From assembly GCF_011302915.1 (NCBI RefSeq), contig NZ_CP049872.1, positions 1,364,001 to 1,428,000 on the forward strand: a DNA stretch of 64,000 nucleotides, given 5' to 3'. This DNA comes from Thermomonas sp. HDW16. GTDB lineage: Bacteria; Pseudomonadota; Gammaproteobacteria; Xanthomonadales; Xanthomonadaceae. Of this stretch, positions 47,635 through 55,669 are shown piece by piece (position 1 is the first letter of the stretch; every line of letters begins with the position of its first letter). The notes below the pieces were generated by a model. That model was not told the DNA's origin. It ran no database searches and saw only the letters and a program-made list of their open reading frames with translations. Both the position numbers and the translations under genes were made by a program.

Positions 47635-48591
47635 ATGCCCAACTTGAAACCCCGCCTGACCACCGTTGCCCTGGCCGCCGCGCTGGCCTTGCCGGCCGCG
47701 TTCGCCGAACAACCGCAGGCGACTGTCGCCAAGGCCCCGGCGCCGACGCAGCAGGCGTTGTTGTGGAAGGTGTCCGATGCCGACAACAGCATTTACCTGC
47801 TGGGCTCGTTCCACCTGCTCAAGCAGGACGACTATCCGCTGCCGAAAGAGATCGATGCGGCGTTCGAGGATGCCGAAGCGCTGCTATTCGAGGTCGATCC
47901 GCACGAGATGACCGCGCCGGAAACCATGGCGACCATCCAGAAATACGCGGCCTACGAGCCGGGCCAGAGCCTGAGCACGGTGCTGCCGAAGCCGACGCTG
48001 GACAAGCTGGGCAACCTGATCTCGATGACCGGCGGTTCGGTGCAGGCGCTGGAGCAGAGCGAACCGTGGATGGTCAGCCTGAGCCTGGTGCTGGGCATCA
48101 CCAACGCGATGGGTTTCAAGGCCGAACTCGGCTTGGATCGCCACCTGATGGCACGCGCTGCGGAGGCAGGCAAGCCCGCGGCGGGGCTTGAAACCATCGA
48201 CGACCAGATGAAGGCGATGGATTCAGTGCCCTATGTCGAACAAACGCAGGGCCTGGACGAATTCCTTGGCGATCCGAAGCATGCGATCCAGCAGATGCAG
48301 GACATGCACGGCTGGTGGCGCAGCGGCGATGTGGCCAAGCTGGACGGCGAAATGCGCGCGGAAATGGCGCAGAAAACGCCGGAATCCTACCGGTTGCTGG
48401 ATGTGGATCGCAACAACGCGTGGCTGCCGAAGATCGAGGCCCGATTGAAGGATTCGAAGTCCGACGACACGCTGGTCGTGGTCGGCACCTTGCACCTGCT
48501 GGGCGCGGACGGCCTGGTCGAGAAACTGCGCGCGAAGGGTTACGCCGTCGAGCGCATGTGCGATGGTTGCGAGGCGCCGGCCGCGCAATAA
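47635..48591 (+). CDS. TraB/GumN family protein
   Basis: 318 residues with a Sec signal peptide (about 1-24, ending AAFA). The TraB/GumN (PF01963) features are LWKVSDADNSIYLLGSFHLL with a GxxH element near the start, ALLFEVDPHEM, and VVVGTLHLLGADGLVEKL at the end with a second GxLH. The family is thought to contain metal-dependent peptidase-like proteins; the role is not established. A CxxC-like pair (MCDGCEA) is at the extreme C terminus. It lies 7 bp after the DUF1684 gene and converges on the ferredoxin gene with 4 bp between stops. Confidence 0.85.
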   Translation: MPNLKPRLTTVALAAALALPAAFAEQPQATVAKAPAPTQQALLWKVSDADNSIYLLGSFHLLKQDDYPLPKEIDAAFEDAEALLFEVDPHEMTAPETMATIQKYAAYEPGQSLSTVLPKPTLDKLGNLISMTGGSVQALEQSEPWMVSLSLVLGITNAMGFKAELGLDRHLMARAAEAGKPAAGLETIDDQMKAMDSVPYVEQTQGLDEFLGDPKHAIQQMQDMHGWWRSGDVAKLDGEMRAEMAQKTPESYRLLDVDRNNAWLPKIEARLKDSKSDDTLVVVGTLHLLGADGLVEKLRAKGYAVERMCDGCEAPAAQ

Positions 48592-48595
48592 ACCC

Positions 48596-49030
48596 TCAAT
48601 CGGCCGGTGGCTGCATCACGATGCAATCCACAGGGCAGGGCGGAATGCACAGTTCGCAGCCGGTGCACAGCGGTTCGATCACCACGTGCATCAGCTTGGG
48701 CGCGCCGATGATGGCATCGACCGGGCAAGCCTGGATGCATTTTGTACAGCCGATGCAGTCGGCTTCGATGACCGCTGCGACCAGCCTCGGCTTGTGCGTG
48801 CCGCGACTGCGGTCGTAGGGTTTCGCTTCGGCACCAAGCAGTTTCGCCAGCGCGCGTGCGCCGGCATCGCCGCCGGGCGGGCAGTGGTCGATGCCGGCAT
48901 CGCCGCGCGCCATCGCTTCCGCGTACGGACGACAACCGTCGTAACCGCATTGCCCGCACTGGGTTTGCGGCAGCAGGCGGTCGAGGCGTTCGACCAGTTC
49001 GATGGAACCAAGCGGCGCGCGCGCGCTCAC
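48596..49030 (-). CDS. RnfB/RsxB-like ferredoxin without membrane anchor
   Basis: 144-residue iron-sulfur protein. The N-terminal segment [16 protein letters not shown] with a later HCPPGG is the RnfB-type cluster domain. Two ferredoxin repeats follow: [16 protein letters not shown] and [16 protein letters not shown]. Usual RnfB proteins start with a membrane helix; this one begins about 20 residues before the cysteine motif, so it should be soluble. No rnfA, C, D, G or E is nearby. The GTG start overlaps the metG stop (GTGA), implying coupled expression. Confidence 0.85.
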   Translation of the reverse strand: MSARAPLGSIELVERLDRLLPQTQCGQCGYDGCRPYAEAMARGDAGIDHCPPGGDAGARALAKLLGAEAKPYDRSRGTHKPRLVAAVIEADCIGCTKCIQACPVDAIIGAPKLMHVVIEPLCTGCELCIPPCPVDCIVMQPPAD

Positions 49031-51102
49031 TTCACCGGCATGCCCGGTTGCGCACCGGCATCGGCATCCAGCAGCGACAGCCCGCCGCCGTCGAAACCGG
49101 CCGACAGGATCATCCCTTCGCTGGTGCCGAAGCGCATCTTGCGTGGTGCCAGGTTGGCGATGAACACCACGTTGCGGCCCACCAATTTTTCCGGCTCGCC
49201 GTAGCTGGCGCGGATGCCGGAGAAGATCTGGCGGCGGCCCAACTCGCCCGCATCCAGCAGGAAGCGCAGCAGCTTGTCCGAGCCTTCCACGAAGCCGCAT
49301 TCCAGCACCCTGCCGATGCGCAGGTCGAGCTTGGCGAAATCGTCGATGCCGATGGTGGCCGGTGCGCTCGCGTCCTGCTTCGCGGCGGGCGCGGCTTCGG
49401 TTTTCTTCGCAGGCTTGGCCGCCGTCGCCGTCGCCGTCGCCGTCGCAGCGGCGAGCGTGTCCTTGCTGGCCTCGATCATGACGTCGATATGCTTCGGGTC
49501 GATGCGGGTGAACAGCGGTGAATACGGCTTGATGCCGCGTGCAAGCAGCGGCGAGGCGAGGTCGTTCCAGCCGGCAACCGGCGCATCGAGGAAAGCTTCG
49601 GCTTGCGCTGTGGTGCGCGGCAGCACCGGCTTCAACGCGGCCGCGAGCACGCGGAACAGGTTCAGGCCCTGCGTGCAGACGGCCTGCAGTTCGGCATCGG
49701 CGCCATCCTGCTTGGCGAGCACCCACGGTTTGTGTTCGTCGATGTACTTGTTGGCCTCGTCAGCCAGTGCCATGGTTAGGCGCAGTGCGGTGGCGGCTTC
49801 GTTGCGTTCGTAGGCGTCGATGATCGACGGCAACGCGGCGGCGAAGCGCTGGTGCTGCGCGGCATCCGGCAACGCCGTCGCCAGTTGGCCGTCGAAGCGC
49901 TTCTCGATGAAGCCGGCGCAGCGGCTGGCCAGGTTGATGAACTTGCCGACGATGTCGCTGTTCACCCGCGCGATGAAATCGCTCAGGTTGAGGTCCAGGT
50001 CATCGACGCCGCCCGAGGTCTTGCAGGCGAAGTAGTAACGCAGCGCTTCCGGATCCAATCCTGCTTCAAGGTAAGTACGCGCCATCACGAAGGTACCGCG
50101 CGACTTGCTCATCTTCGCGCCGTCGACGGTGAGATAACCGTTGACGTGCAGGCGCGTGGGCGCGCGATGGCCGGAACCGTGCAGCACCGCCGGCCAGAAC
50201 AGACCGTGGAAATTGACGATGTCCTTGCCGATGAAATGGTGCAATTCCGCGTTGCTGTCCGCACGCAGATAGGCGTCGAAATCGATGCCGCGCGCTTCGC
50301 ACAACGCCTGGAAGCTGGACAGGTAGCCGATCGGCGCGTCCAGCCAGACATAGAAATACTTGCCGGGCGCGCCGGGGATTTCGAAACCGAAGTAGGGCGC
50401 ATCGCGCGAGATGTCCCAGGCGCGCAGGCCGCCCTCGGCATCCAGCCATTCGCGCAGCTTGGCTTTCACCCCCGGCGCGGCGACGTCGCCGTCCAGCCAT
50501 TCGCGTAGGAAGGCTTCGAAGCGCCCGACCTCGAAAAAGTAGTGCTCCGAATCGCGCAGCTCCGGGGTGGCGCCAGAGAGCACCGACTTCGGTTCCTTGA
50601 GCTCGGTCGGTGCGTAAGTGGCGCCGCAGTTCTCGCAGTTGTCGCCGTACTGGTCGGGCGTGCCGCAGTTCGGGCAGATACCCTTCACGTAGCGGTCGGG
50701 CAGGAACATGCCCTTGTCCGGATCGTAGAACTGCTGCACCGAGCGCTGGCCGATGTGGCTGTTCGCCTTCAGTGCGGCGTAGATCGTCTCGGTCAGCGCG
50801 CGGTTGCGCGGCGAGTTGGTGGAATCGTAGTGATCGAAGGCGACGCCGAAATCGGCGAAGTCGCGTTCGTGCCCGGCCTGGATGTTGGCGATGAACGCCT
50901 CGGGCGTGATCCCGGCCTTTTCCGCCGCCAGCATGATCGGCGTGCCGTGTGTGTCGTCCGCGCACACGTAGTGCACCGTATCACCGGCCATGCGCCGCGC
51001 GCGCACCCAGATGTCGGCCTGGACATAGCCCACCAGGTGGCCCAGGTGCAGCGGGCCGTTGGCATAGGGCAGGGCGTTGGTGACGAGTGCGTTGCGGGGC
51101 AT
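49027..51102 (-). CDS. metG: Methionine--tRNA ligase
   Basis: Charges elongator and initiator tRNA-Met. 691 residues, long form. The class I signature HLGH is at 19-22 and KMSKS in [13 protein letters not shown] zinc knuckle [17 protein letters not shown] is present. A C-terminal EMAP-like tRNA-binding domain begins at [19 protein letters not shown]. An Ala/Thr/Lys-rich linker joins the parts. The start [16 protein letters not shown] matches the family; an open frame upstream is ignored. Confidence 0.96.
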   Translation of the reverse strand: MPRNALVTNALPYANGPLHLGHLVGYVQADIWVRARRMAGDTVHYVCADDTHGTPIMLAAEKAGITPEAFIANIQAGHERDFADFGVAFDHYDSTNSPRNRALTETIYAALKANSHIGQRSVQQFYDPDKGMFLPDRYVKGICPNCGTPDQYGDNCENCGATYAPTELKEPKSVLSGATPELRDSEHYFFEVGRFEAFLREWLDGDVAAPGVKAKLREWLDAEGGLRAWDISRDAPYFGFEIPGAPGKYFYVWLDAPIGYLSSFQALCEARGIDFDAYLRADSNAELHHFIGKDIVNFHGLFWPAVLHGSGHRAPTRLHVNGYLTVDGAKMSKSRGTFVMARTYLEAGLDPEALRYYFACKTSGGVDDLDLNLSDFIARVNSDIVGKFINLASRCAGFIEKRFDGQLATALPDAAQHQRFAAALPSIIDAYERNEAATALRLTMALADEANKYIDEHKPWVLAKQDGADAELQAVCTQGLNLFRVLAAALKPVLPRTTAQAEAFLDAPVAGWNDLASPLLARGIKPYSPLFTRIDPKHIDVMIEASKDTLAAATATATATAAKPAKKTEAAPAAKQDASAPATIGIDDFAKLDLRIGRVLECGFVEGSDKLLRFLLDAGELGRRQIFSGIRASYGEPEKLVGRNVVFIANLAPRKMRFGTSEGMILSAGFDGGGLSLLDADAGAQPGMPVK
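49421..49444. repeat. Hexanucleotide repeat in the metG linker
   Basis: Four exact copies of GCCGTC on the plus strand encode an alternating Ala-Thr stretch between the catalytic body and the tRNA-binding domain of MetG. Changes in copy number would keep the reading frame. Confidence 0.8.
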
Positions 51103-51145
51103 CGTGGGTAGGCGTGCGGGCGGTCGGCAATTATCGCATGGCAAC

Positions 51146-51170
51146 AAAAAGCCCCGGCAGGCCGGGGCTT
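51146..51170 (-). terminator. Terminator of the first DUF2147 gene
   Basis: GCCCCGGC/GCCGGGGC (51151-51168); read on the minus strand it is followed by five T residues. It lies about 25 bp past the stop of the DUF2147 gene at 51193 and separates it from metG. Confidence 0.82.
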
Positions 51171-51192
51171 CAGGATGCGCATGCCGCGTTGA

Positions 51193-51618
51193 TTACTGTT
51201 TGACCCAGACCTGCTGCCGGCAGAAGAACGCGATGCAGCCGGACATGCCGAGCTTCCTGCCGCCGTCCAGCAATTCGAGCTTCGATTTGTAGGTTTTGCC
51301 GTTTTCCGGATCCAGCACGGTGCCGCCGCTCCATTTGCCCTTGCCGTCCGGCTTCAGGCCCCAGAGGATGGCCATGCCCTTGATCGGCTTGCCGTGCAGC
51401 GCGCCTTTGCATTTGTCGCAGGCGGGATTGGGGCCGTCCTTGGTGTCCAGGATTTCGGCCACGCGCCCGGCGAAGCTGCCGTCGCGGGTCTGGTGGATTT
51501 CGACGATGGACTTCGTCTTGCCGGTGGCATCGTCGATGGTCTTCCAGCGGCCGGCCGGCGATTCCTGCGCCTGCGCCAGCAACGGGAGGGACAGCAATGC
51601 GATGAGGAGGATGCGCAT
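51193..51618 (-). CDS. DUF2147 secreted protein, copy 1
   Basis: 141 residues: signal peptide (MRILLIALLSLPLLAQAQ), then a small beta-rich DUF2147 domain. Shared family features are GRWKTIDDATGKTKSIVEI, a cysteine pair CDKC, GMAILWGLKPDGKGKWSGG, DPENGKTYKS and LGMSGCIAFFCRQQVW with another cysteine pair. An AGGAAA site precedes the ATG. Function unknown; relatives are periplasmic. It is a tandem paralogue of the gene at 51700. Confidence 0.85.
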   Translation of the reverse strand: MRILLIALLSLPLLAQAQESPAGRWKTIDDATGKTKSIVEIHQTRDGSFAGRVAEILDTKDGPNPACDKCKGALHGKPIKGMAILWGLKPDGKGKWSGGTVLDPENGKTYKSKLELLDGGRKLGMSGCIAFFCRQQVWVKQ

Positions 51619-51653
51619 CGGTTTTCCTGTGTCGAAATCACTCTTCGGAAATG

Positions 51654-51680
51654 GAAACGGCCCGGAATACGGGCCGTTTC
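51654..51680. terminator. Hairpin between the two DUF2147 genes
   Basis: 11-bp perfect stem GAAACGGCCCG/CGGGCCGTTTC with loop GAATA, about 20 bp past the stop of copy 2. The T tract is poor, so termination may be partial. Confidence 0.5.
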
Positions 51681-51699
51681 GATGGATGCCGCGGCGCGA

Positions 51700-52131
51700 T
51701 CAGTTCGCGCGTACCCAGGTGGCGGTCTTGCAGAAGAAGGCCACGCAGCCCTTCACTTCCAGCTTGTTGCCGCCATCGACCAGTTTCACCGATTTGGCGG
51801 TGAACTTGCGGTCATCGGACGGCTTGTAGCCGTTGCCGCCACCCCACGTACCGTCCTTGTTGGCCTTCAGGTTCCACAAGGTGACGATGCCGACGAAGGG
51901 CTTGCCCTTGTACTGTCCGCTGCATTCGTTGCAGTTGGGGGGCAGGCCAAGATTCTCGGTGATCTTCGCCGCCAGCGTGCCGTTCTTGGCTTCGTAGATT
52001 TCGGTGATGGTCATCGCCTTGCCGCTTTCGTCGTCAAGCGTCTTCCACTTGCCGAGCGGCGAGCCGTGGTTCTGCGCCGTGGCCGAAAACGCGATCGAAG
52101 CGAGCAGGCCGGCGAGGATGATCTTGCGCAT
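51700..52131 (-). CDS. DUF2147 secreted protein, copy 2
   Basis: 143 residues with signal peptide (MRKIILAGLLASIAFSATAQ). It has the same layout as copy 1: LGKWKTLDDESGKAMTITEI, cysteines in NCNEC, GIVTLWNLKANKDGTWGGG, and LEVKGCVAFFCKTATW. The ATG at 52131 follows a strong GGGAGGGG site; in-frame codons upstream lie in the promoter. The duplication is old enough for clear divergence outside the motifs. Function unknown. Confidence 0.85.
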   Translation of the reverse strand: MRKIILAGLLASIAFSATAQNHGSPLGKWKTLDDESGKAMTITEIYEAKNGTLAAKITENLGLPPNCNECSGQYKGKPFVGIVTLWNLKANKDGTWGGGNGYKPSDDRKFTAKSVKLVDGGNKLEVKGCVAFFCKTATWVRAN

Positions 52132-52183
52132 GTGTGTATCCCCTCCCAGGGACGTAGCGGGGCGCGGCGCGCCCGTTGTGGGA

Positions 52184-52211
52184 TTTATACCCCATTCGTC
52201 GCAGTATGGAA
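52184..52211 (-). promoter_or_regulatory. Putative promoter of the DUF2147 genes
   Basis: On the minus strand TTCCAT (complement of 52206-52211), a 16-bp spacer and TATAAA (complement of 52184-52189), about 50 bp before the start codon. Confidence 0.5.
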
Positions 52212-52268
52212 TCCTGCTGTGCAGCGCGTTCAGCGCACGATGGCAAAAAACTCGGCCGCTGTTCATAA

Positions 52269-52294
52269 AGGCCTAGAATTAGCTAGTTAGGCCT
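52269..52294. promoter_or_regulatory. Inverted repeat over the mrp promoter (possible operator)
   Basis: AGGCCTA, 12 bp, TAGGCCT: a perfect 7-bp inverted repeat 18 bp upstream of the mrp start. The likely -10 box TAGAAT (52274-52279) overlaps its left arm. This is the layout of a repressor site. It does not resemble an IscR site that I know. Confidence 0.5.
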
Positions 52295-52312
52295 AAAGTA
52301 GACGAATCAAAC

Positions 52313-53161
52313 ATGCCCCGTCTCCCCACCCACGCCGTCCAGGGCGAGCTCAAGCCGCTCGCCAACGTCCGCAACATCATCGCCGTGGGTTCCGGCAAGG
52401 GTGGGGTGGGCAAGTCCACCACCGCCGTCAATCTGGCGCTGGCCTTGGCCGCGGAGGGTCTGGCGGTGGGTGTGCTGGACGCCGATGTCTACGGCCCCAG
52501 CGTGCCGATGATGCTGGGCCTGTCGGGCAAGCCGGACAGCCCGGATGGCAAGACCATCGAGCCGATGCGGGCGCATGGGGTGGAGGCGATGTCGATCGGG
52601 CTGCTGGTCGACCAGGACACGCCGATGATCTGGCGCGGGCCGATGGCGACCTCGGCGCTGACCCAGCTGCTGACCGAAACCCGCTGGGGCGACCTGGACG
52701 TGTTGGTGGTCGACTTGCCGCCGGGTACCGGCGACATCCAGCTGACCATGGCGCAGAAGATCCCGGTGGCCGGTGCGGTGATCGTCACCACGCCGCAGGA
52801 CATCGCCACGCTGGACGCGCGCAAGGCGCTGAAGATGTTCGAGAAGCTAAATATTGCCGTACTCGGCTTGGTCGAGAACATGGCCGTGCACGTCTGCACG
52901 AATTGCGGCCACGCCGAGCACATCTTCGGCGAGGGCGGGGCGGGGCGCATGTCCGCGCAGTACGGCGTGCCGGTGCTGGGCGCGCTGCCGCTGGAAGTGG
53001 GCATCCGCGAACAGGGTGATGCCGGCACGCCGATCGTCGCCGCGCAGCCGGATTCAGCGGTGGCCAAGGCCTATCGCGATGTTGCCCGGGCGATGCTCGG
53101 CCAGCTCGAGAAGCGGCCCAAAGTCCGCAGCGGAATCATGGCCAACCTGCTTGGCGGTTAG
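52313..53161 (+). CDS. apbC: Mrp/ApbC-type iron-sulfur cluster carrier ATPase, short form
   Basis: 282-residue P-loop ATPase that helps insert Fe-S clusters. The deviant Walker A GSGKGGVGKST is at about 26-36. DLPPGTGD is the switch region. The cluster-bridging CxxC is Cys195/Cys198 (HVCTNCGHAEH). E. coli Mrp has 369 residues with an N-terminal MIP18-like domain; here the P-loop begins after only 25 residues, so that domain is absent. The ATG at 52313 is the first in frame. dcd follows 45 bp downstream. Confidence 0.92.
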   Translation: MPRLPTHAVQGELKPLANVRNIIAVGSGKGGVGKSTTAVNLALALAAEGLAVGVLDADVYGPSVPMMLGLSGKPDSPDGKTIEPMRAHGVEAMSIGLLVDQDTPMIWRGPMATSALTQLLTETRWGDLDVLVVDLPPGTGDIQLTMAQKIPVAGAVIVTTPQDIATLDARKALKMFEKLNIAVLGLVENMAVHVCTNCGHAEHIFGEGGAGRMSAQYGVPVLGALPLEVGIREQGDAGTPIVAAQPDSAVAKAYRDVARAMLGQLEKRPKVRSGIMANLLGG

Positions 53162-53206
53162 GCGGGCAGGTAGAATCACCGGCTTCACCTTGAGACCGAA
53201 GACGCG

Positions 53207-53779
53207 ATGAGCATCAAGAGCGACCGCTGGATCCGCCGCATGGCGCAGGAACACGGCATGCTGGAGCCGTTCGAGCCCGGCCAGGTCAAGCAAGTCGACG
53301 GCCAGCGCATCGTCAGCTATGGCACCTCCAGCTACGGCTACGACGTGCGCTGCTCGCGCGAGTTCAAGGTGTTTACCAACATCAATTCCACCATCGTCGA
53401 TCCCAAGCACTTCGACCCGAAGAGCTTCGTGGACGTGGTGGCAGACAAATGCATCATCCCGCCGAATTCGTTCGCGCTGGCGCGCACCGTCGAATACTTC
53501 CGCATCCCGCGCGACACCCTGGTGGTCTGCCTTGGCAAGAGCACCTACGCGCGCTGCGGGATCATCGTGAATGTCACTCCGTTGGAACCGGAGTGGGAAG
53601 GCCACGTGACGCTGGAATTCAGCAACACCACGCCGCTGCCGGCGCGCATCTACGCGAATGAAGGCGTGGCGCAGATGCTGTTCTTCCAGGCCGATGCCGA
53701 CGATATCTGCGAGACCAGCTACAAGGATCGCGGCGGCAAGTACCAGGGGCAGACCGGGGTCACGCTGCCGAAGACCTGA
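53207..53779 (+). CDS. dcd: dCTP deaminase
   Basis: Deaminates dCTP to dUTP for dTMP synthesis. 190 residues, close to the 193 of E. coli. Family features are [53 protein letters not shown] (with the catalytic region), [18 protein letters not shown] and the C-terminal [13 protein letters not shown]. It converges on the TPR gene with 18 bp between. Confidence 0.96.
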   Translation: MSIKSDRWIRRMAQEHGMLEPFEPGQVKQVDGQRIVSYGTSSYGYDVRCSREFKVFTNINSTIVDPKHFDPKSFVDVVADKCIIPPNSFALARTVEYFRIPRDTLVVCLGKSTYARCGIIVNVTPLEPEWEGHVTLEFSNTTPLPARIYANEGVAQMLFFQADADDICETSYKDRGGKYQGQTGVTLPKT

Positions 53780-53797
53780 GGTATTGCTGGACGCCGA

Positions 53798-55669
53798 TTA
53801 CTGGCAGACGTAGTCGCCAGCGGCGGACTTCGTGCACATATCCGGCGGGCCGTACTTGTCCCAGATTTCCGGGAAATGGAAGGCGCGAAGATAGGCGTCG
53901 AACTCGGGCAGGGCGCGGATCGGTGCGCCTTGGCGCGTCCAGATCCAGTTCATCGCGTCGATGCCTTCGCCCATTTGCCGCGTATTCAATATCTCCAGTC
54001 CCAATTTCGGCGCATCCAGCCGGAACAGGTACAAGGGCAACGTCGGCATCGCCCGTTTAGATCCAAGCTTGGCGAGCACGCCTTGCAACGTTTGTACGGC
54101 TTCCTGCTTGGCAGCGGCATTGCCGAAAATGCCACGATGCACGGCCGCCAGTTCATCGCGCGTCATGTTGAAGTCCAGCCCCATGTTGCCGTCCACCCAC
54201 ATGCGGGCCGAAGCCTCCGCGTCGCCGTGGTGCATGGCGATTTCCGACAGCGCGTTCGCAGTGTTCACCAGGCCAAGATCGTAGGCGCGTTGCAGCATCG
54301 GCTCTGCGCGCGTGAAGTCGCCATCCTGCAGGTACAGCATGCCGCGCCAACGCAGGGCATTCGGCATCATCGGATCCAGTGCCAGGGTGTGCTCGATCTG
54401 CGCCGTGCCTTGGCGTCGGTAACCGGTGGTCAGCAGGCTCAGTCCGTTCCAGAACACCGCGTTCGGGTCGTTCGGGTTGATCCGCATCGCCTGTTCGTAG
54501 GCGTCGCGGCTTTCCAGCTGCGTGTCGCGGAACTTGCTGAGCGAGGCACCGCGCGCTGCCCAGGCTTCTGCCGAATCGGGATCAAGGGCCAGCGCCTGGG
54601 CAGCGTGGCGCATGACCTGCTCACTCGCCTGCCTCGGATCGGCATCCGTATAGGAAGGGAGCACGACATACAGGGATGCCAGACGCGCGTAGGCGCGGGC
54701 GTAATTGGGATCGAGCTTGACTGCGCGCTGCAGGGCGGCGATGGCATCCAGGAAACGGGTGCGGTCGCGACGGTTGAAGATCGATGACGCTTGCAGGTAC
54801 AGCTGGTAGGCCTCGGGGTTGCTGGTGCCGGTATCGACCAGTTGTGCTTGCTGGCGGTCGTTGAGCAGCAATTGCAGGCGTCCGGCGATGTTGCGGGCGA
54901 TGCGTTCCTGCAGGGCAAACACGTCCTTCAAATCGCCGTCGTAGCTGTCGGCCCAGAGTTGGCGGTTGTCGCTGACGCGGGTCAGGCGCGCGCTGATCCG
55001 CACTTGCTCGCCCTGTTTGCGTACGGAGCCTTCCAGCACTGTCGCAACGGCGAGTGCCTTGCCGAGTTCCGCCAGCGGCAAGTTGCGCCCCTTGTAGTAC
55101 GCGGATGATGCGCGCCCGGCCACCTTCAAGCCCTGCACCTGGGCCAACGCATTGAGCAATTCCTCGGCGATGCCGTCGGAGAAGTAGGCCTGATCTTTCG
55201 CCGGACTGAGATCGTCGAACGGCAGCACCGCGATGGATTTTTCGCTGACCGCAGTCTTGCTGATGCCGGCCTCGGCCTTGACCGCCTTGGTGGTGTCCGC
55301 CACCAGCGCCGCCTCGCGGCGCGGCGCCAACACGAATTTGTCGAAGGCGAAGAAGCCTAGCGCCAGTGCCAGCAACAACAGGAAGACGCGCTCCATTCGT
55401 CGCGCAGTCTGCGGGGCGATGGACTGCTCCGGCGGCACGTCGGCATCGCGCTTCAGGCCATCGGGGGTCAGCTCGAATGCCCAGGCGAACGCCACCGCCG
55501 GAATGAAGCCGGCTGCCAGCACGCCCACCACCGCCTTCATCGCCCATGCCGGCGCATCGAACACCGGCAGCAGTGTGGCTGCCACTTGCGTCACCAGCCA
55601 CGCGCCGACCAGATACAAACCCGCCATGCGGATGACGTTGCGACGTTTGAGTTCGGTAAGAAGGGTCAT
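53798..55669 (-). CDS. Membrane-anchored TolB-like/TPR protein, copy 1
   Basis: 623 residues. Three hydrophobic helices lie at about 14-36, 43-65 and 92-112; the positive loops suggest a cytoplasmic N terminus and a periplasmic C-terminal part. Then a TolB_N/FlgO-like domain, SIAVLPFDDLSPAKDQAYFS through GLKVAGRASSAYYKG to VLEGSVRKQGEQVRISARL, and several TPR repeats (about 285-480). Such proteins are often labelled adenylate cyclase, but no cyclase domain is present. The start overlaps the stop of the paralogue upstream (ATGA). It is the last gene of the operon. Function unknown; a periplasmic sensor or scaffold is a guess. Confidence 0.8.
   Translation of the reverse strand: MTLLTELKRRNVIRMAGLYLVGAWLVTQVAATLLPVFDAPAWAMKAVVGVLAAGFIPAVAFAWAFELTPDGLKRDADVPPEQSIAPQTARRMERVFLLLLALALGFFAFDKFVLAPRREAALVADTTKAVKAEAGISKTAVSEKSIAVLPFDDLSPAKDQAYFSDGIAEELLNALAQVQGLKVAGRASSAYYKGRNLPLAELGKALAVATVLEGSVRKQGEQVRISARLTRVSDNRQLWADSYDGDLKDVFALQERIARNIAGRLQLLLNDRQQAQLVDTGTSNPEAYQLYLQASSIFNRRDRTRFLDAIAALQRAVKLDPNYARAYARLASLYVVLPSYTDADPRQASEQVMRHAAQALALDPDSAEAWAARGASLSKFRDTQLESRDAYEQAMRINPNDPNAVFWNGLSLLTTGYRRQGTAQIEHTLALDPMMPNALRWRGMLYLQDGDFTRAEPMLQRAYDLGLVNTANALSEIAMHHGDAEASARMWVDGNMGLDFNMTRDELAAVHRGIFGNAAAKQEAVQTLQGVLAKLGSKRAMPTLPLYLFRLDAPKLGLEILNTRQMGEGIDAMNWIWTRQGAPIRALPEFDAYLRAFHFPEIWDKYGPPDMCTKSAAGDYVCQ

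Noticed and set aside
49421..49444. Phase-variable repeat in metG
   Set aside because: The unit is six bases, so copy changes keep the frame; an essential gene is also an unlikely switch.
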